DNA of 64,000 bases from Rachicladosporium sp. CCFEE 5018 (GCA_002077045.2 KZ111168.1:410558-474557); one strand, 5' to 3'. Counted from the stretch's first letter, positions 1-11,115 are shown. Translations and numbers: made by a program. The notes: a model not told the origin generated them from the letters alone.

Positions 1-225
1 GTAGAGTGCACTGGACATGGAGGCAACTCCAGATCCAGTGAGCTCATCATGTGCCGGAGATCCCATGAGGTTATCACGTCTCACGCTCGGGCTTCCGTGC
101 TGCTTGATAGTCTTCATAAGAGTCCCCAAGTGCATGGAGGTTGCCTTCATGCACTGCAGTACTGTCGTTCCGTGCTCTAGGCAAGAAACCCTCGCAGCCT
201 CTCTCGCGTTTCCGCCACGCGCACG

Positions 226-1622
226 ATGAGTCTATCAATCGATCGCAGTCAGCGAGCGAGGCGCTCCCTGGTCTGGATTCAGATAGCCGCGCAATGCATT
301 GCCTTAGTCGAATTGTTGGTGCGATTGACGTTTCTGTGCATGGCTCGCACGGTGAAACATGGATTTGATCTGCGACTTGATGATGGCTTTGCTATGGCAG
401 CACACGTAAGCAACTCCACCGTGCTGCATGGCATCGGGACTAACCTACATAGCTACCTTCAACCGCATATACCGCTATGATAGCGCTATACGCATTCGGA
501 CCATTTGCTTCTCCCGCCGTAAGGACCTCTTCTCCACTCCTACAACCATGTCATCGTCTAAGAGTAGTAGTTAGCAGCAACGAACCGAATACCACTCCAG
601 TCCGCGATAGTCCTCACGCAAGTCTCGCAATCATATACGTGTCTGCAGGCAATTCCAGCCACAGAGAAGAAGACATCCCCATGGCCGGACAAGAATTATC
701 TTAGGCATTGCCTTCTTTGCCTCTTAGGCTTCGTGTCAATTGTCTTGGTCACGATACAACCGTTGCAACCGGTAATGAGGGCTTCTAACTTTTCCATCGA
801 TAACAACGCTTACATGCCCGATCAGATGTCACGATGGAGTGCTGTTTCAACCGGTACAATTACGATAATCAACGAGGGACTTACCTCCGCTGTCCTTATC
901 CACCATATCATCTACGCCAAGACGGTGATGAAAGCAGCATCGATGAGACTCGACCGCCATGTTGAGCGTCCATACAACATTTCTGACGGGATTTTCCTCC
1001 TCGCGTGGGCAGCCCGTATAGTGTACACAGTCACTCTTGACATTTGCGGAGAAGATCTGCTAACGAAGACATCAGCCTGGCCATCGCAGTGCTCTCTTCC
1101 GTCTGTCAAGATGGAGTGACCATATGGCCAAGTTTATCGTTTACGACGCACGTCCTTCAATCAGCTGATCTTTGTATTGATCTGATGTTTACCAAAGGAT
1201 TTGGCTCTCTGTCGGCCTTCAAGCGGATTCGGGCTAAGCGAGAAAGCTACGACAGACGAAGGAGTCAGTGGGGGGGAAATCGTACCAACGAACAAGGATG
1301 CAGTACAATGACAATTGGTAGTACGAACAGCACGACAGTGTTGTCTCCTGCTGCAGCAGCCGCACTTCCTGACGACTTCACGGACGTGATCATGGACATC
1401 GACATCGACAATCACTGGCTTCGAAAGGATATTACTACTGACGCTAAGGACGCCATCGAACTTGTAAGCGCGCAGCTCTACTGCTGCGGCACCTTTGCTG
1501 ACTTATTCTATGTATCTAGAGACACTTCAACTGAACCGGTCGACGAACTTTCCACGCGTGTCAGCCGCATTGTGATGGGCTCAATGATGGGTAGTATGAG
1601 CAATGGCCTGCGTGGCACCTAG
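226..1622 (+). CDS. Probable multi-pass (rhodopsin-domain-like) membrane protein, gene model incomplete
   Basis: Several hydrophobic segments on the plus strand appear to be exons of one membrane-protein gene. Exon 226-405 encodes a transmembrane stretch followed by a basic loop and an L-D-D-G-F motif, like the loop of fungal rhodopsin-domain (SAT4-type) membrane proteins. A good intron at 406-452 (GTAAGC, branch ACTAACC, TAG) leads to another hydrophobic exon from 453. Near the end, an intron at 1016-1068 (GTATAG, branch GCTAACG, AAG) joins two hydrophobic exons in frame, and the last exon stops at 1622 after a Ser/Thr- and Asp-rich tail. I could not settle the exons between about 518 and 780. 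The ligand or role is unknown; family membership is inferred from topology and one loop motif. The start codon is uncertain and may lie further upstream. Confidence 0.42.
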
Positions 1623-1890
1623 TTTGAACGCAGCCTCACTTACTGCGCATGATTTCTCCCTACCAAATCCGGGCCTGTACTCATAGGCGTTTGGCTGAAG
1701 AAATTACCCGGCCATAGCCAGAGGTGTGATCGCACTAATGTACACTTTCCCCACACATGGCGGCTCATGATCAGTCCAATAGTCCTCACTGCACCTTTTA
1801 CTACTTGCATCCTTGAAGTTCACTGCCACCAACCTGTTCAACCTACCCATCTCGACATCCTCTTTGCAAATCCATTTTAGATCTGTGCAA

Positions 1891-4446
1891 TTATCGGCCT
1901 CTTGCAACCTGCACGTGAATAACCTTTGCCTGCCGTGACCTGAAGCGTTTTTCTCTCGACTTTTCCACTCTGCTTTTGCCATGAATCTCTCCGAAGCCGA
2001 CTCCTTGCTTATTTCTAAAACGCTCAGTCCTTCTCGTAGGCGCGCTGTACCCCTCCTCCGCGCATGCATGTTTCTTGACTCTACCATATGTGATCCGGTG
2101 CGAGACGCACATCGGGGTGCACCTGCGCGTCTGCTGCACGCAAGGGCACTCTTCATCACAGTTTTGGGACTCACGTGCCCTGCACTGACACCCCAGATCC
2201 AACAAACACTGAAGCGCCTGCCGTGTCGCGTCGGAGATACGAAGGTTTGAAATTTGACAGTTTCCGCCCTGCAACACGTCTCGTAACTCGTCCAATACCT
2301 CTCCAAGCTGCCAAGCCATCGCTTCGTTGGTCGCGTGCTGATGCAAACCGATCCAGTGAAGACCCTCGAGGATCGCGTCGAGGTTCATCTCATCCCACAA
2401 CATGCCACCCTGCATGAGCGATGGATCAAGAGTGAGCACAGCATGTATGACCTTTACACCCGGCGGCATGAAGAGCACATCGTTGGCTTCGAGCAGGATT
2501 GCTCGTGCACGCCCGGCCGGATCCCAAGAATCGCCAGTCTCAGCGAACCTGTCCCAATCTGCATCAGTCATTGTATCGCAGGGGACCACGAACCAGAGCT
2601 TCCGTCCGAAAAGTGCGCGAAGCCAAGTACCGACGAGAGCATCAACGTGGGCTCCAGAGAACGCTCCAGAGCCACCCAGTATGTTGAACTCTCGACAGCT
2701 AGCAACATCCACTGGTGTGGACCAGATCTGCTTCCCCGCCGAATGGTATGCTCGAGCTTTACGTCTATTGATCAGTGTGTCGAGGAGGCGGAAACGTGGC
2801 AATCGAGTCAGTCGCGGCTCATCTGCTCTTGAAAGGTTCGGCAAGCTCAGTGCATTAGCCGTCGTAAATCCCGATTTCAGCTCTGTAACGAAGTCGGTCA
2901 CTGATAGGTCTCTGTCCGGCTGAAGATGTACCTTCGCGTTGCCGTGCGCAACCAGCAGTAATTCTGCAAACGAGTCTAGACTGGCACACGTGGAGTCTAG
3001 AAAGTGATCCTTAATCACGATAGGTACTGTAAAACGCTCGCCCGCGTTGGCCCTGCGTGAGAACTGTACGTCGTCCAAGACTAGGATATCTTCGGACGGG
3101 TTTGCAAAGGTAAGGTTACGAAGCCAACTCTGCAAGACGACTTCTGAATCGGACTGCTGGCATCGACGTTGCATGATTTCATGGGCGTCCCGAGCAGCAA
3201 GACGTAGTTTGGTGGCCAAATTGTCGTCGCAATGGTTTGGAAGGGTGCAGTGGAATGCTTCGTGCGAATCAGCGGCATGATCAGCGACAGATGCAGCTCT
3301 CAGCAATCTTGAGTCAGCTCTGTAAGTCTCTTTATTCACCGAAGGAATCCTGTGCGGCGCAGCGACGCAGGCGTCGGACGGAGAGCTAGCTGGAAGCGCA
3401 AGAGATGATCCCCGCGGGCTCGAAGAGCAAGATCGCTCCGCTGCCGTTAATGGAGGAGTGCGCAAGGTCGCAAAGGAGTCGGGTTCGCGCGGGCGGTGGG
3501 ATTGCAATCGCCTCACTTCTGGTGCTAGGCCGATGAGCGGAGATTCAGGACGATGGGAAATTCCATGCAGTGGGGACGCTATCGGCGACTCGACGGCGGT
3601 GCTGATCCGGTCAGGGGTGTAGGATGTTCTCGCGGGACGTAGAGTCGCCCGGCGAAGTATGAGGGATCCTGCGCGCCGTCTTCCAGCGTGATCTACGGTG
3701 CTCGATACTGGCGAGGGGGAGGCGGGCAGATCGAACGCACAGAGCACACCATATTTGTCCAGTCGAACACAGAAGTAGCGCAGTCGCTTGTCAGATACGC
3801 CGCACTGCGCTTTGGCCGAGATATCCAGCCACTTTGATTGTAAGTAGAGATGTTGGTGCTCATCATAGTCGAGCTTGATGGCGTTATTTAGGTCGGTCTG
3901 ATCGAACGAGCATTTACTTCCTAGGCTGTTTCGGGTCGAGGCGAGCCTGTGTGTGCCAATTTTGGATACATTTGCGTCGACAGGAGCCTTGTCGTGCCTG
4001 AATAGCATGACAGCATTCAGTCTGTTCGCTGCTTCTTCCCAGGTATACTTAGAGGCCAGTGTTGCAAGTGACCTCACATAGACCTTATTCGCGGACGACC
4101 ATCCGTAGTACTCGACGACGTCCTGGGACCAGGTGGCAGTGATAGCAGCTGTGTGCCGCACAAAGGCTCGCAAGCCAGAACTCACTCTTGTCGAGTTGCC
4201 AAGCGTAGCAAGATCCTGTACTTCAACCCAACGCTCATACTTGGGTAGGATTCTATGCACTTGCACGGCGCACACTATGCTATGCGCCATGGTTGAGGGG
4301 TCGTCTGCGAGTCGCAAGACCCTATCACAATGTCGAGCCAAGCGCTGAACAACATGCTCTTGGCTGCTACTACCAACAGACGCAATCACATCATGGTAGA
4401 AGCTTGCCGAAAACTGCAGAGGATCTGTGTTGAATTCTGAGGCCAT
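1891..4446 (-). CDS. JmjC-domain protein with cysteine-rich (CXC-like) C-terminus
   Basis: A single 851-residue open frame with no obvious intron. Residues about 585-690 match the JmjC fold of Fe(II)/2-oxoglutarate oxygenases: an H-V-D motif at His600/Asp602 supplies two iron ligands, and His668 in V-I-H-A-V is the expected distal ligand, followed by a Q-G-G-M-L-W segment. JmjC proteins are commonly histone or protein demethylases or hydroxylases in the nucleus. Residues about 90-240 are helical and unrecognised, and 240-400 are Ser/Pro/Arg-rich and probably disordered. From about residue 737 a cluster C-x-C-x8-C-x4-C-x-C-x6-C-x3-C resembles a CXC/pre-SET type zinc cluster, followed by a basic tail. 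The substrate cannot be told from sequence. The upstream ATG at 4446 begins the longest frame and is used as start. Confidence 0.8.
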   Translation of the reverse strand: MASEFNTDPLQFSASFYHDVIASVGSSSQEHVVQRLARHCDRVLRLADDPSTMAHSIVCAVQVHRILPKYERWVEVQDLATLGNSTRVSSGLRAFVRHTAAITATWSQDVVEYYGWSSANKVYVRSLATLASKYTWEEAANRLNAVMLFRHDKAPVDANVSKIGTHRLASTRNSLGSKCSFDQTDLNNAIKLDYDEHQHLYLQSKWLDISAKAQCGVSDKRLRYFCVRLDKYGVLCAFDLPASPSPVSSTVDHAGRRRAGSLILRRATLRPARTSYTPDRISTAVESPIASPLHGISHRPESPLIGLAPEVRRLQSHRPREPDSFATLRTPPLTAAERSCSSSPRGSSLALPASSPSDACVAAPHRIPSVNKETYRADSRLLRAASVADHAADSHEAFHCTLPNHCDDNLATKLRLAARDAHEIMQRRCQQSDSEVVLQSWLRNLTFANPSEDILVLDDVQFSRRANAGERFTVPIVIKDHFLDSTCASLDSFAELLLVAHGNAKVHLQPDRDLSVTDFVTELKSGFTTANALSLPNLSRADEPRLTRLPRFRLLDTLINRRKARAYHSAGKQIWSTPVDVASCREFNILGGSGAFSGAHVDALVGTWLRALFGRKLWFVVPCDTMTDADWDRFAETGDSWDPAGRARAILLEANDVLFMPPGVKVIHAVLTLDPSLMQGGMLWDEMNLDAILEGLHWIGLHQHATNEAMAWQLGEVLDELRDVLQGGNCQISNLRISDATRQALQCLLDLGCQCRARESQNCDEECPCVQQTRRCTPMCVSHRITYGRVKKHACAEEGYSAPTRRTERFRNKQGVGFGEIHGKSRVEKSREKRFRSRQAKVIHVQVARGR

Positions 4447-5256
4447 CTTTGCGCGGTGGAAGGGAAGAGTGTGTAATGTATGTCAAAGCTGAAGTCAAAA
4501 GTGGAGTGTGGACTGGCGGCAGTCGCTACCGCACAGACCGTCTCGATGCAATGGCTTAACGGTCTGTGCGCTAATTAATGAGAGCTGCGTCTGGTCCCCA
4601 CGCGCTCTGATTGGTCATTTTCTAAAGCCCCACGATTACTGAGACCCTTCCTCCACGCACGAATTTCACCAGAGGTTCGAGCAGTACGCATTTGCAAATC
4701 CGAGGGACGCAGAAGAAAGCGTAGCTTCATTGGGATCAGTAGCAATTGGCTCAGCATTGGGCAGAATCCGGCAAAAGTTCGCACTGCTTTCTTGCAGTGG
4801 AATGAGTGGCCGGCATTGAACTCCCGCAGGACTCCTTCCACGCGCCAGTTCTCTACGTTGCGAGACCGTTAGTAACGATGACCGAGAGCTCCGTATCGCA
4901 GCTGGCTCTGGCTGGAGAAGAGGTGGCTGGATGCTTCGGAGCGCTGCACAGTCAGCTCGCATCGATCACCGAAATGACAGACCTCGGCAGGCGCGTGTAG
5001 ATCACATACCTCTGCACTCTCGAGGATCTCCCTAGCTGTTCATGTGCGTACTGGCTCCTGGGCATTACTGCTACGCTGACGGTGGACTCTAGGGAGATGT
5101 GACAGATTCACTGGCGCGATCTCACGCCGACTGATGACGCGTCAAACCAGGCGATCTCGCATGGTATGCAGTCGCTTCGGTGTCGAAGTCGATGATGTGT
5201 AGCACTATAGCTATATATTGATCCCTCAGCAGCGCTGTAGGAGGTCCGCACGCAGC
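4447..5256. other. Intergenic, no gene seen
   Basis: About 0.8 kb between the JmjC gene and the 3' end of the next minus-strand gene. Only short overlapping open frames without recognisable motifs are present. The first part presumably holds the JmjC promoter. Confidence 0.5.
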
Positions 5257-6744
5257 TCATTGCGTAGACAGCCCCAAGTGTGCCTCGTGTGATGACTCGC
5301 CCATCAACTCCCTCGCCTTGATCATGAAATCTCGTACCTTGTCCTGCTCGAGACGCAATTCGATGAGTGCATCCCCGTATCCTTGGTATGTCTCCTGCAA
5401 CCTTTCCAGGACTAGATCCAAATCTGCCTGCATTCCTCGCACGTCCTGGACCGTCTGCGAATCGTATGATCTGCTTGAAAGGCCGTCCAAAGCATCGAAT
5501 GCCACCTCGTAGTAGATGTGCAGCAGATGAGACACACGAAGAGCCATCATGATGGCACCGGGAACTCGCGGTCGTACGGAGGCGTCCACAGAACCGACTG
5601 ATGCGAGTCTGTACGCTGGCTGATCTCTACTCGAGGTGGATCGTGTTTCATGTCCAGCGCTCGGCGATCTCGTGTCTGCCTTATCGGAGTCGGTCCGGTC
5701 ATCGACATCCGAACTGAGACTATCGCAGGGGCTATCGTTCGAAATGGTTGGCGACCACTGGTCACTCAGAGAATGCGCTGCTGGGAAGTCGTCATCTAAG
5801 TCCGCCCAGGGCTCGGTCTCGCGCAGGCAGGTGTTGATGTCCGGCTGCTCGTGGTCCAGAGCTGCCAGAGGTTCAACGTCATGAATAGCCAGAGCGGGTG
5901 TCGGTATCCTGCCAGCTTCAAGCAGGGTCCGGCTGCAGCCGATCAAGATATCACCAGTGGCGTCGATGCATCCCGACTCCCGGCGGCTCGCTTCGCCAGC
6001 ATCGGTAAATGAGTAGTTCAAAGCCGGGGTTGAGCGAGGCGGGGGACACAATCGTTCGTACATGTGCATGTCAGCTCTAGAGAGGGTATGCTCACGGGCG
6101 CTGCCACGAGGATGCAGCAGCGCAGAGGTGCCAAGATCGACTGCATCATAGACTGCTGCTTGTTCTTCTGGCAGTGTCGGAGGACCGCTCGTGAACGCGC
6201 ACGTTGGTATCGTCGGAACTTCTGCATCATGCTCATCGTCGGCGTCGTGTGGGTCGGCATGCACCCAGGATGGGAAGAACAGCATGTTTGGAGAATTAGT
6301 GTCAGCACTGCCTAGGTCGAGTATTTCCTCATCCGTATCAGAGGCGTGAAAGTCATCGCTGATCGGTGTGAGCAGTGCGGTACCAGTGGTCGAGCATGCC
6401 TTCGAATGTGAGTCGGTGGACTCATGCGTGGCGGTGATAGCGGCTATGGACAGAGTCTGTGGGGCTTGAATATCGAGCGTATTGGCGGTCTGGTCATGTG
6501 TGGGACGTGCTGTTGATGCTGTGTACGTCCGGTCAAGTGGTAAACAGCCAGCACGTGCATGGTCCACCAACTCGGCCACAGCCCAAGCATTGTACCCTTC
6601 TCGCTTCCACCGACGGCTGGCAGAAGTTACGGAGCTGAATCGATGGGACGGGGCAAGTGGACGTTGCCCAGAGGGTCTTCGGACTTTAGGCATGCCGTCG
6701 ATGATTGTCGATAGGAATGATAGAAGATCGAAAGGAGTGTCCAC
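5257..6744 (-). CDS. Uncharacterised 495-aa protein with helical C-terminus
   Basis: An uninterrupted 495-codon frame. I do not recognise the family. The N-terminus is hydrophobic for about 20 residues and then basic. Residues about 75-370 are rich in Asp, Thr, Ser and Pro and look disordered. The last 100 residues are predicted amphipathic helix or coiled coil with regularly spaced Leu, Glu, Gln and Arg, typical of a protein-interaction segment. No catalytic motif is visible. The frame is long, acidic and Ser/Thr-biased over its whole length, which supports a real gene over a chance frame. It lies on the same strand as the JmjC gene, about 0.8 kb away, but fungal neighbours are normally transcribed separately. 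Confidence 0.62.
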   Translation of the reverse strand: MDTPFDLLSFLSTIIDGMPKVRRPSGQRPLAPSHRFSSVTSASRRWKREGYNAWAVAELVDHARAGCLPLDRTYTASTARPTHDQTANTLDIQAPQTLSIAAITATHESTDSHSKACSTTGTALLTPISDDFHASDTDEEILDLGSADTNSPNMLFFPSWVHADPHDADDEHDAEVPTIPTCAFTSGPPTLPEEQAAVYDAVDLGTSALLHPRGSAREHTLSRADMHMYERLCPPPRSTPALNYSFTDAGEASRRESGCIDATGDILIGCSRTLLEAGRIPTPALAIHDVEPLAALDHEQPDINTCLRETEPWADLDDDFPAAHSLSDQWSPTISNDSPCDSLSSDVDDRTDSDKADTRSPSAGHETRSTSSRDQPAYRLASVGSVDASVRPRVPGAIMMALRVSHLLHIYYEVAFDALDGLSSRSYDSQTVQDVRGMQADLDLVLERLQETYQGYGDALIELRLEQDKVRDFMIKARELMGESSHEAHLGLSTQ

Positions 6745-8469
6745 TCGAGGAGATACCGAAAACCGAAAGTCGAGGCTTCGATGGGTAGGAACCTAGGGAA
6801 GAGAGTTATGAGGGCTGACTGCTGGGAAGAAAAGTACATCGAGCTGCAGAGCAGGCCGCTTCATATACTCATTCATGCCGCCACGGCGGAGAGGCCGATG
6901 CAGGAAGTAGCATCATCGACGCAATTAGCTTCTGCACTGCGACGCCGCAGCCGCCCAACTTGGTCATGTAAGAGATCTTGGCTAGGCAACCACCTCGTAG
7001 CGAAGAGCCATGGCCAATCGATCATAGGACATGAGTTTTCCTGCCGGGCGGATGGATCCTGGACACGCCGCCTGACAACATGATCGGCGGAATCATTGGC
7101 AGTGAAGCAAGTCTCAATAACGCCACGCTGCACAGGAGTTCAAGCGATGGACCACCACAGGCCAACTTGATTCAAGGACCATTCGTGTGCCGTACACATG
7201 CTACCGGTAATGCATACGGGCGCCAAAAGTTGATGGCTGGGCGCTTTTGTTGGTCTACACCGCCGCTTAACATGCTCTCGGGATGGCCAAACGACGCAGA
7301 CAGCACCGTATGAGTGCGATTGGCTTATCGAGACTATGAGAGTCGGGGCTGTGCCAGGCCTATGTGGGTGCCATTGGGCACGCACATTCCGGCGTTCAGG
7401 AAGCAACACTACGCCACGAGGTAGCATGGGTCCTTGAAGGCAGCCCTCCGCGAGCGGCTGATACTGCGCCGTTATGGGATCGGATCCCAGCCGAGGGCCT
7501 GAGGTTGTACAGCCGAATGGAAGCCTGAAAAGGTATGATGACGGAATGCTACACCAAGGCCAGCAACAGGGTTTATCTGACGCAGATGCAAGTTGCCGTA
7601 TGTCCTATCACTCTGGGTACGAGCGAGCCACCAGGAGTCGGCCTCAGACTCGTGAGGGCTTGGAGCATGCGCAAGATTCGTAGAACACCGTGAGTCAGCA
7701 GGCACAGTCCAATAGCACGAGCGTCGAACCGTAGTGCGACTGCTGCGTCGTAGCGAGAATAATCGTGTGTTGTAGACAAGCGTGTAGATGCTGGACAGCT
7801 TCGACCGACGGTCCCCCAAGGCGGCGGTGAATCGTGGGAGACGGCATCCATTTGTTGTAGACGCTGCGTAGATACCCCGCGGACTTTGTGGCTAACATCA
7901 ATGACCCCCAAAATGTTCAAGGGTAACGGATCTCCTGGTTAGCAGGGTGCATGGCAGTGACATGAAGGCCAACCATGCCTGTCGAGTAACCGTTGCAACG
8001 CCGTGGAGCGACCTTTTTTCCCAGTGGCTCCGATGACATACTTGTTACATACTGACTGAGCACACCACTGACAGTGTCCCTTGCAAGTGTACACAGCACG
8101 CCGCGGATCTCAATGGATTCGGCTGCTCGTAGGAGAACGCATAGAAACGTCGTTGTTTTAAAGATATCTTGGCACGCTTGAGTGGCCAGTGCGCAATCCC
8201 TGACCTCACCCCTTGACCTCAATTCAGGTTCATATCCACATGGAAATACGAGCCGCGTCTTCAGACTCTCTTCACTCATTGACAGCATTTGCGCGTCCGA
8301 AATCGTTTATCTTGCGGAAATCCTTCTAAGACGCCGCTTTGCGCTGCTCCGCGTGATGGGGGCGGATACCACACTATCAGGGGTCTGCCTGCACACCTCA
8401 CTCCACGGTGTCTCAACGCATCCTATGAGCTTGTGATGGAACAATGCAGTTCCATAGGTAATCACTGAG
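6745..8469. other. Intergenic, no supported gene
   Basis: About 1.7 kb with only short, overlapping, low-quality frames on both strands. No domain, signal peptide, RNA gene or repeat was recognised. Confidence 0.5.
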
Positions 8470-8886
8470 TCATAAGGTGGCGGACCCATGCCGTACTGTG
8501 ATGTCAGCACTAATGACGTTAGGACGCAAAGGCATGACGAACCCAGGGTCCTTGAAGACATGCTCTATCCCGATCGAAAACTTATTCCAGGACTCAAAGT
8601 GAGCCATGTTCCAGCCGATCATGGACCCTTCGCACAGACTGTATCCGCCCGTGGGCCAGGCTTCCGACCCGTATGCCCACGTCGCCGTGCATAGCACTGT
8701 CTGGCAGGCTAGCGGCTCTGGATCATGTATGGTGAAAGAAATTGTGGTGTTGCGGACGCGGACACGCTCGACAACGAGCGCAGATAGTTCATATGGGCTG
8801 CCCTGGAATGCAGCTGCCGTCGGGAGAAGGAGTAAAGCAAGAGAAGCCAGGGTACCAGCCGCGATCGTGCGATACATTTGCGACAT
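8470..8886 (-). CDS. Small secreted protein, AA1-like family (effector-like)
   Basis: A 138-residue protein when started at the Met at 8886; the open frame runs on upstream, but only this Met gives a signal peptide. Residues 1-22 are a clear secretion signal: short polar start, Leu/Ala-rich core, A-A-A cleavage region. The mature part has the pattern of a small secreted family common in Dothideomycetes, with an F-T-x-x-D-P-x-P segment, cysteines at about residues 54, 59 and 78, a W-N-M-A motif and F-x-I-G-x-E-H-x-F-x-D-P. These proteins are exported and are often grouped with AA1-like (Alt a 1-type) proteins; function is unproven. The last few residues differ from the family's usual ending, so a small 3' exon or frame change is possible. 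Confidence 0.7.
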   Translation of the reverse strand: MSQMYRTIAAGTLASLALLLLPTAAAFQGSPYELSALVVERVRVRNTTISFTIHDPEPLACQTVLCTATWAYGSEAWPTGGYSLCEGSMIGWNMAHFESWNKFSIGIEHVFKDPGFVMPLRPNVISADITVRHGSATL

Positions 8887-9464
8887 AGTCAGATCACTAC
8901 CGTCGCTGCTGCATAGGTATGCGATCTTGAGCGGGCTTTGCGACGATGGTCGTTCCGGAGTTATGGACAACCTACGCGTGGACGGGCGTCTGCGTAGCAC
9001 TTCAATTGGATGCGTGCACGCAGGTCCCGCTGTCAATGCGGACTTAGTATTACTACTCGCGGATGCGAAGCTATGGCCGCAAGCTGAGGGCATGACATCT
9101 CGACTGTTAAGGGAAGCCTACTTCGTCACACAATCTGGTCGAGCACAACATCGAGCATACCGTGAATGAGTTTCGTCCGCAATCCAGGCTTCGGTACCCA
9201 CTTACCAGGTTATAGTCCGCACGACTCAGTCAGTGTACGTCATCTTGCTGCGTCAGCGCTTGTCTGCGACTCACTGCCGGAGTCGGTACGCAGATCTTCT
9301 GGTATGAGCTTCTGGCCCGTCGTTCGCCTATCGCTGGTGGGAGATGCTGCAAAGCAGCGGACAAGGCATCGCCGTATCAGCAAGGCTGCGGCATCTCGTT
9401 GCGACTTTCCGGCGACTGCGGAGTTGGCGCTAATGCTCGTGTCGCGCCGTGAGCGGACGTGCTT

Positions 9465-9745
9465 CGACCTTGGTGCCCTGCGAGCAAATGAGACGCCATT
9501 GGCACAGCGGATCTGGCAGCTGCGCCCCGATATGCATCTACGCCGCCATTGGAAGTCGTCACGCGGAAGCTATTTTGATATCGGTGCCCCACGATTGGAC
9601 GAGAACCACCGATCCGGCGCACTCGTCGATTGCGCCGGGTCCTGTGAGTGTGACACCAAGGAGACTACACCGATTATGGTGCCCTGCGAGTGGACGAACC
9701 AATCTCACTTGACGGGTCGCTGCTGGTGCTGCGCCCCGCTGTGAT
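9465..9745 (+). repeat. Three imperfect repeats of about 100 bp, possible decayed coding repeat
   Basis: The segment GGTGCCCTGCGAGTGGACGA recurs in degraded form at about 9474, 9583 and 9678, spaced about 109 and 95 bp apart. Translated in the best frame of each unit it reads like D-I/L-G-A-x-R-x-D/N-E followed by a hydrophobic stretch. The third unit is in a different frame from the first two. No complete gene could be built here, so I list it as a repeat, perhaps the relic of a repeat protein gene. Confidence 0.35.
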
Positions 9746-10017
9746 AGGGCAAGGCTGCCAGCAGTCTGTTGGCCAATTATCATGATGCCGTGGTCCCATG
9801 TTATGTGTGTACAGCACACCGGCGTGTGTACGGCACACATGCAGTCGGCGTAAGCCTGTAGGAGCATCGATGCCCAACGAAACGCTGTTGCCTATGTCAA
9901 CGAAGTGCCTGACGGCACAGTCACCTTCCGCACAATCATCATAATATACAACACTCCTGCCGCCGCCGTCTGGAGTCACTCCTCTACGTTCTGACAACCT
10001 CGTATTCTTCTCCAAAC

Positions 10018-11115
10018 ATGGCTCGTGGACATCGCAACTCCGGTAACGCTCCCGCACCGCACACTCGCCGGCTCCGACCCCAATGCGCCGGGTGTCACTC
10101 ATCTCGGCCGATCAAAGCGGGCAAGACGATCTGTACGACTTGCGAGCTGACAGCTGGTCTCTCTGTGCGCACACGACTCATCGCTGTCATCGAGGGCACG
10201 TGTAAGATCTGCTACTCGGAGTCCGATTTGACGTGGGAAATGTGGCACGACAACGGATTCGGCGCGCGAACCTGCAAATTCCAATCATGCAGTACTTGTT
10301 GGGCACACTTTCTGGGCGACCAGCTGAACGTCGCTACGGACATGCACATGCTTCGCTGCTACTGTAGCGGGACAATATCGCTGTCTTCGGTGGAGAACGT
10401 GCTCGGCAAAGCTGAGTTCGCACGGTATGCTGCCAAATCACACATCGTCACAACCTCCTGCTTACATGTGAGAAGGGCATCTGACAAAGCTGCGGTCATG
10501 TCTTGTCGCAAGGTGACTGACTGGATCTCCTGCCCCCGCGCCGAATGCTGGTATGGTCATTTCCACGATGTCACGCAGGATGGTACACGGCGGTACTGCC
10601 AGGCAGCGGACTGCGACACGCAAGCCTGTGCCCTCTGTCGCGCTCCGTGGCACGGTGGGAGCGCATGCATTCTCCCGCCTTCGGCCGAAGAGCGTCGTGG
10701 GATGGGTCTTCCCGACAAGACATGTCCAGGATGTGGCAACGGCATTCACAAGCTGGAGGGGTGCGATCACATGACCTGCAGATGCGGCTTTCAATTCTGC
10801 TGGGAATGTGGCGCTGAGCATATGAGAGGGGCGAACGAGTCGCCCTGGCTTGCCGTACTTCACAAGCAACAATGCGCTAATGCCCGGGGCAAGCGCCGAT
10901 TCAGCATGCCTGGACTGAGCGCCGAACACTTCGATGCCGCTGCTCGGGCAAACCACGGCAGCATTCGGTTCGTGAGTCATGTGGAAGACGAGGGTATATC
11001 CGTAACATTGCTCTCGGCAAAGGAAGTTCTCTTGCAGAGGTGCAAGCGTCGTGTGCGCGATGGGGTTGAGGAATGGCGTCAGCATGGACTTGCGCAGCTT
11101 GAATACATTGTGTAG
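10018..11115 (+). CDS. RBR-type E3 ubiquitin-protein ligase
   Basis: A 365-residue intronless frame with the RING1-IBR-Rcat order of RBR ligases, which take ubiquitin from an E2 onto a catalytic cysteine and then pass it to a substrate. RING1 begins at Cys62-x2-Cys65. The IBR lies around residues 195-220, with C-x4-C-x4-C-x2-C and a following W-H-x4-C. The Rcat domain starts at C-P-G-C near residue 235; Cys249 in the L-E-G-C-D-H-M motif is the expected catalytic residue, followed by C-x-C and F-C-W-E-C. Before RING1 there is an extra C-x2-C-x12-C-x2-C cluster (Cys23, 26, 39, 42), probably another zinc site. About 100 residues follow the Rcat domain. Substrate unknown. Fungal genomes carry many such genes of unassigned role. 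Confidence 0.88.
   Translation: MARGHRNSGNAPAPHTRRLRPQCAGCHSSRPIKAGKTICTTCELTAGLSVRTRLIAVIEGTCKICYSESDLTWEMWHDNGFGARTCKFQSCSTCWAHFLGDQLNVATDMHMLRCYCSGTISLSSVENVLGKAEFARYAAKSHIVTTSCLHVRRASDKAAVMSCRKVTDWISCPRAECWYGHFHDVTQDGTRRYCQAADCDTQACALCRAPWHGGSACILPPSAEERRGMGLPDKTCPGCGNGIHKLEGCDHMTCRCGFQFCWECGAEHMRGANESPWLAVLHKQQCANARGKRRFSMPGLSAEHFDAAARANHGSIRFVSHVEDEGISVTLLSAKEVLLQRCKRRVRDGVEEWRQHGLAQLEYIV

Noticed and set aside
1704..2306. 200-codon minus-strand frame
   Set aside because: It overlaps the 3' part of the JmjC gene in another frame and lacks any domain.
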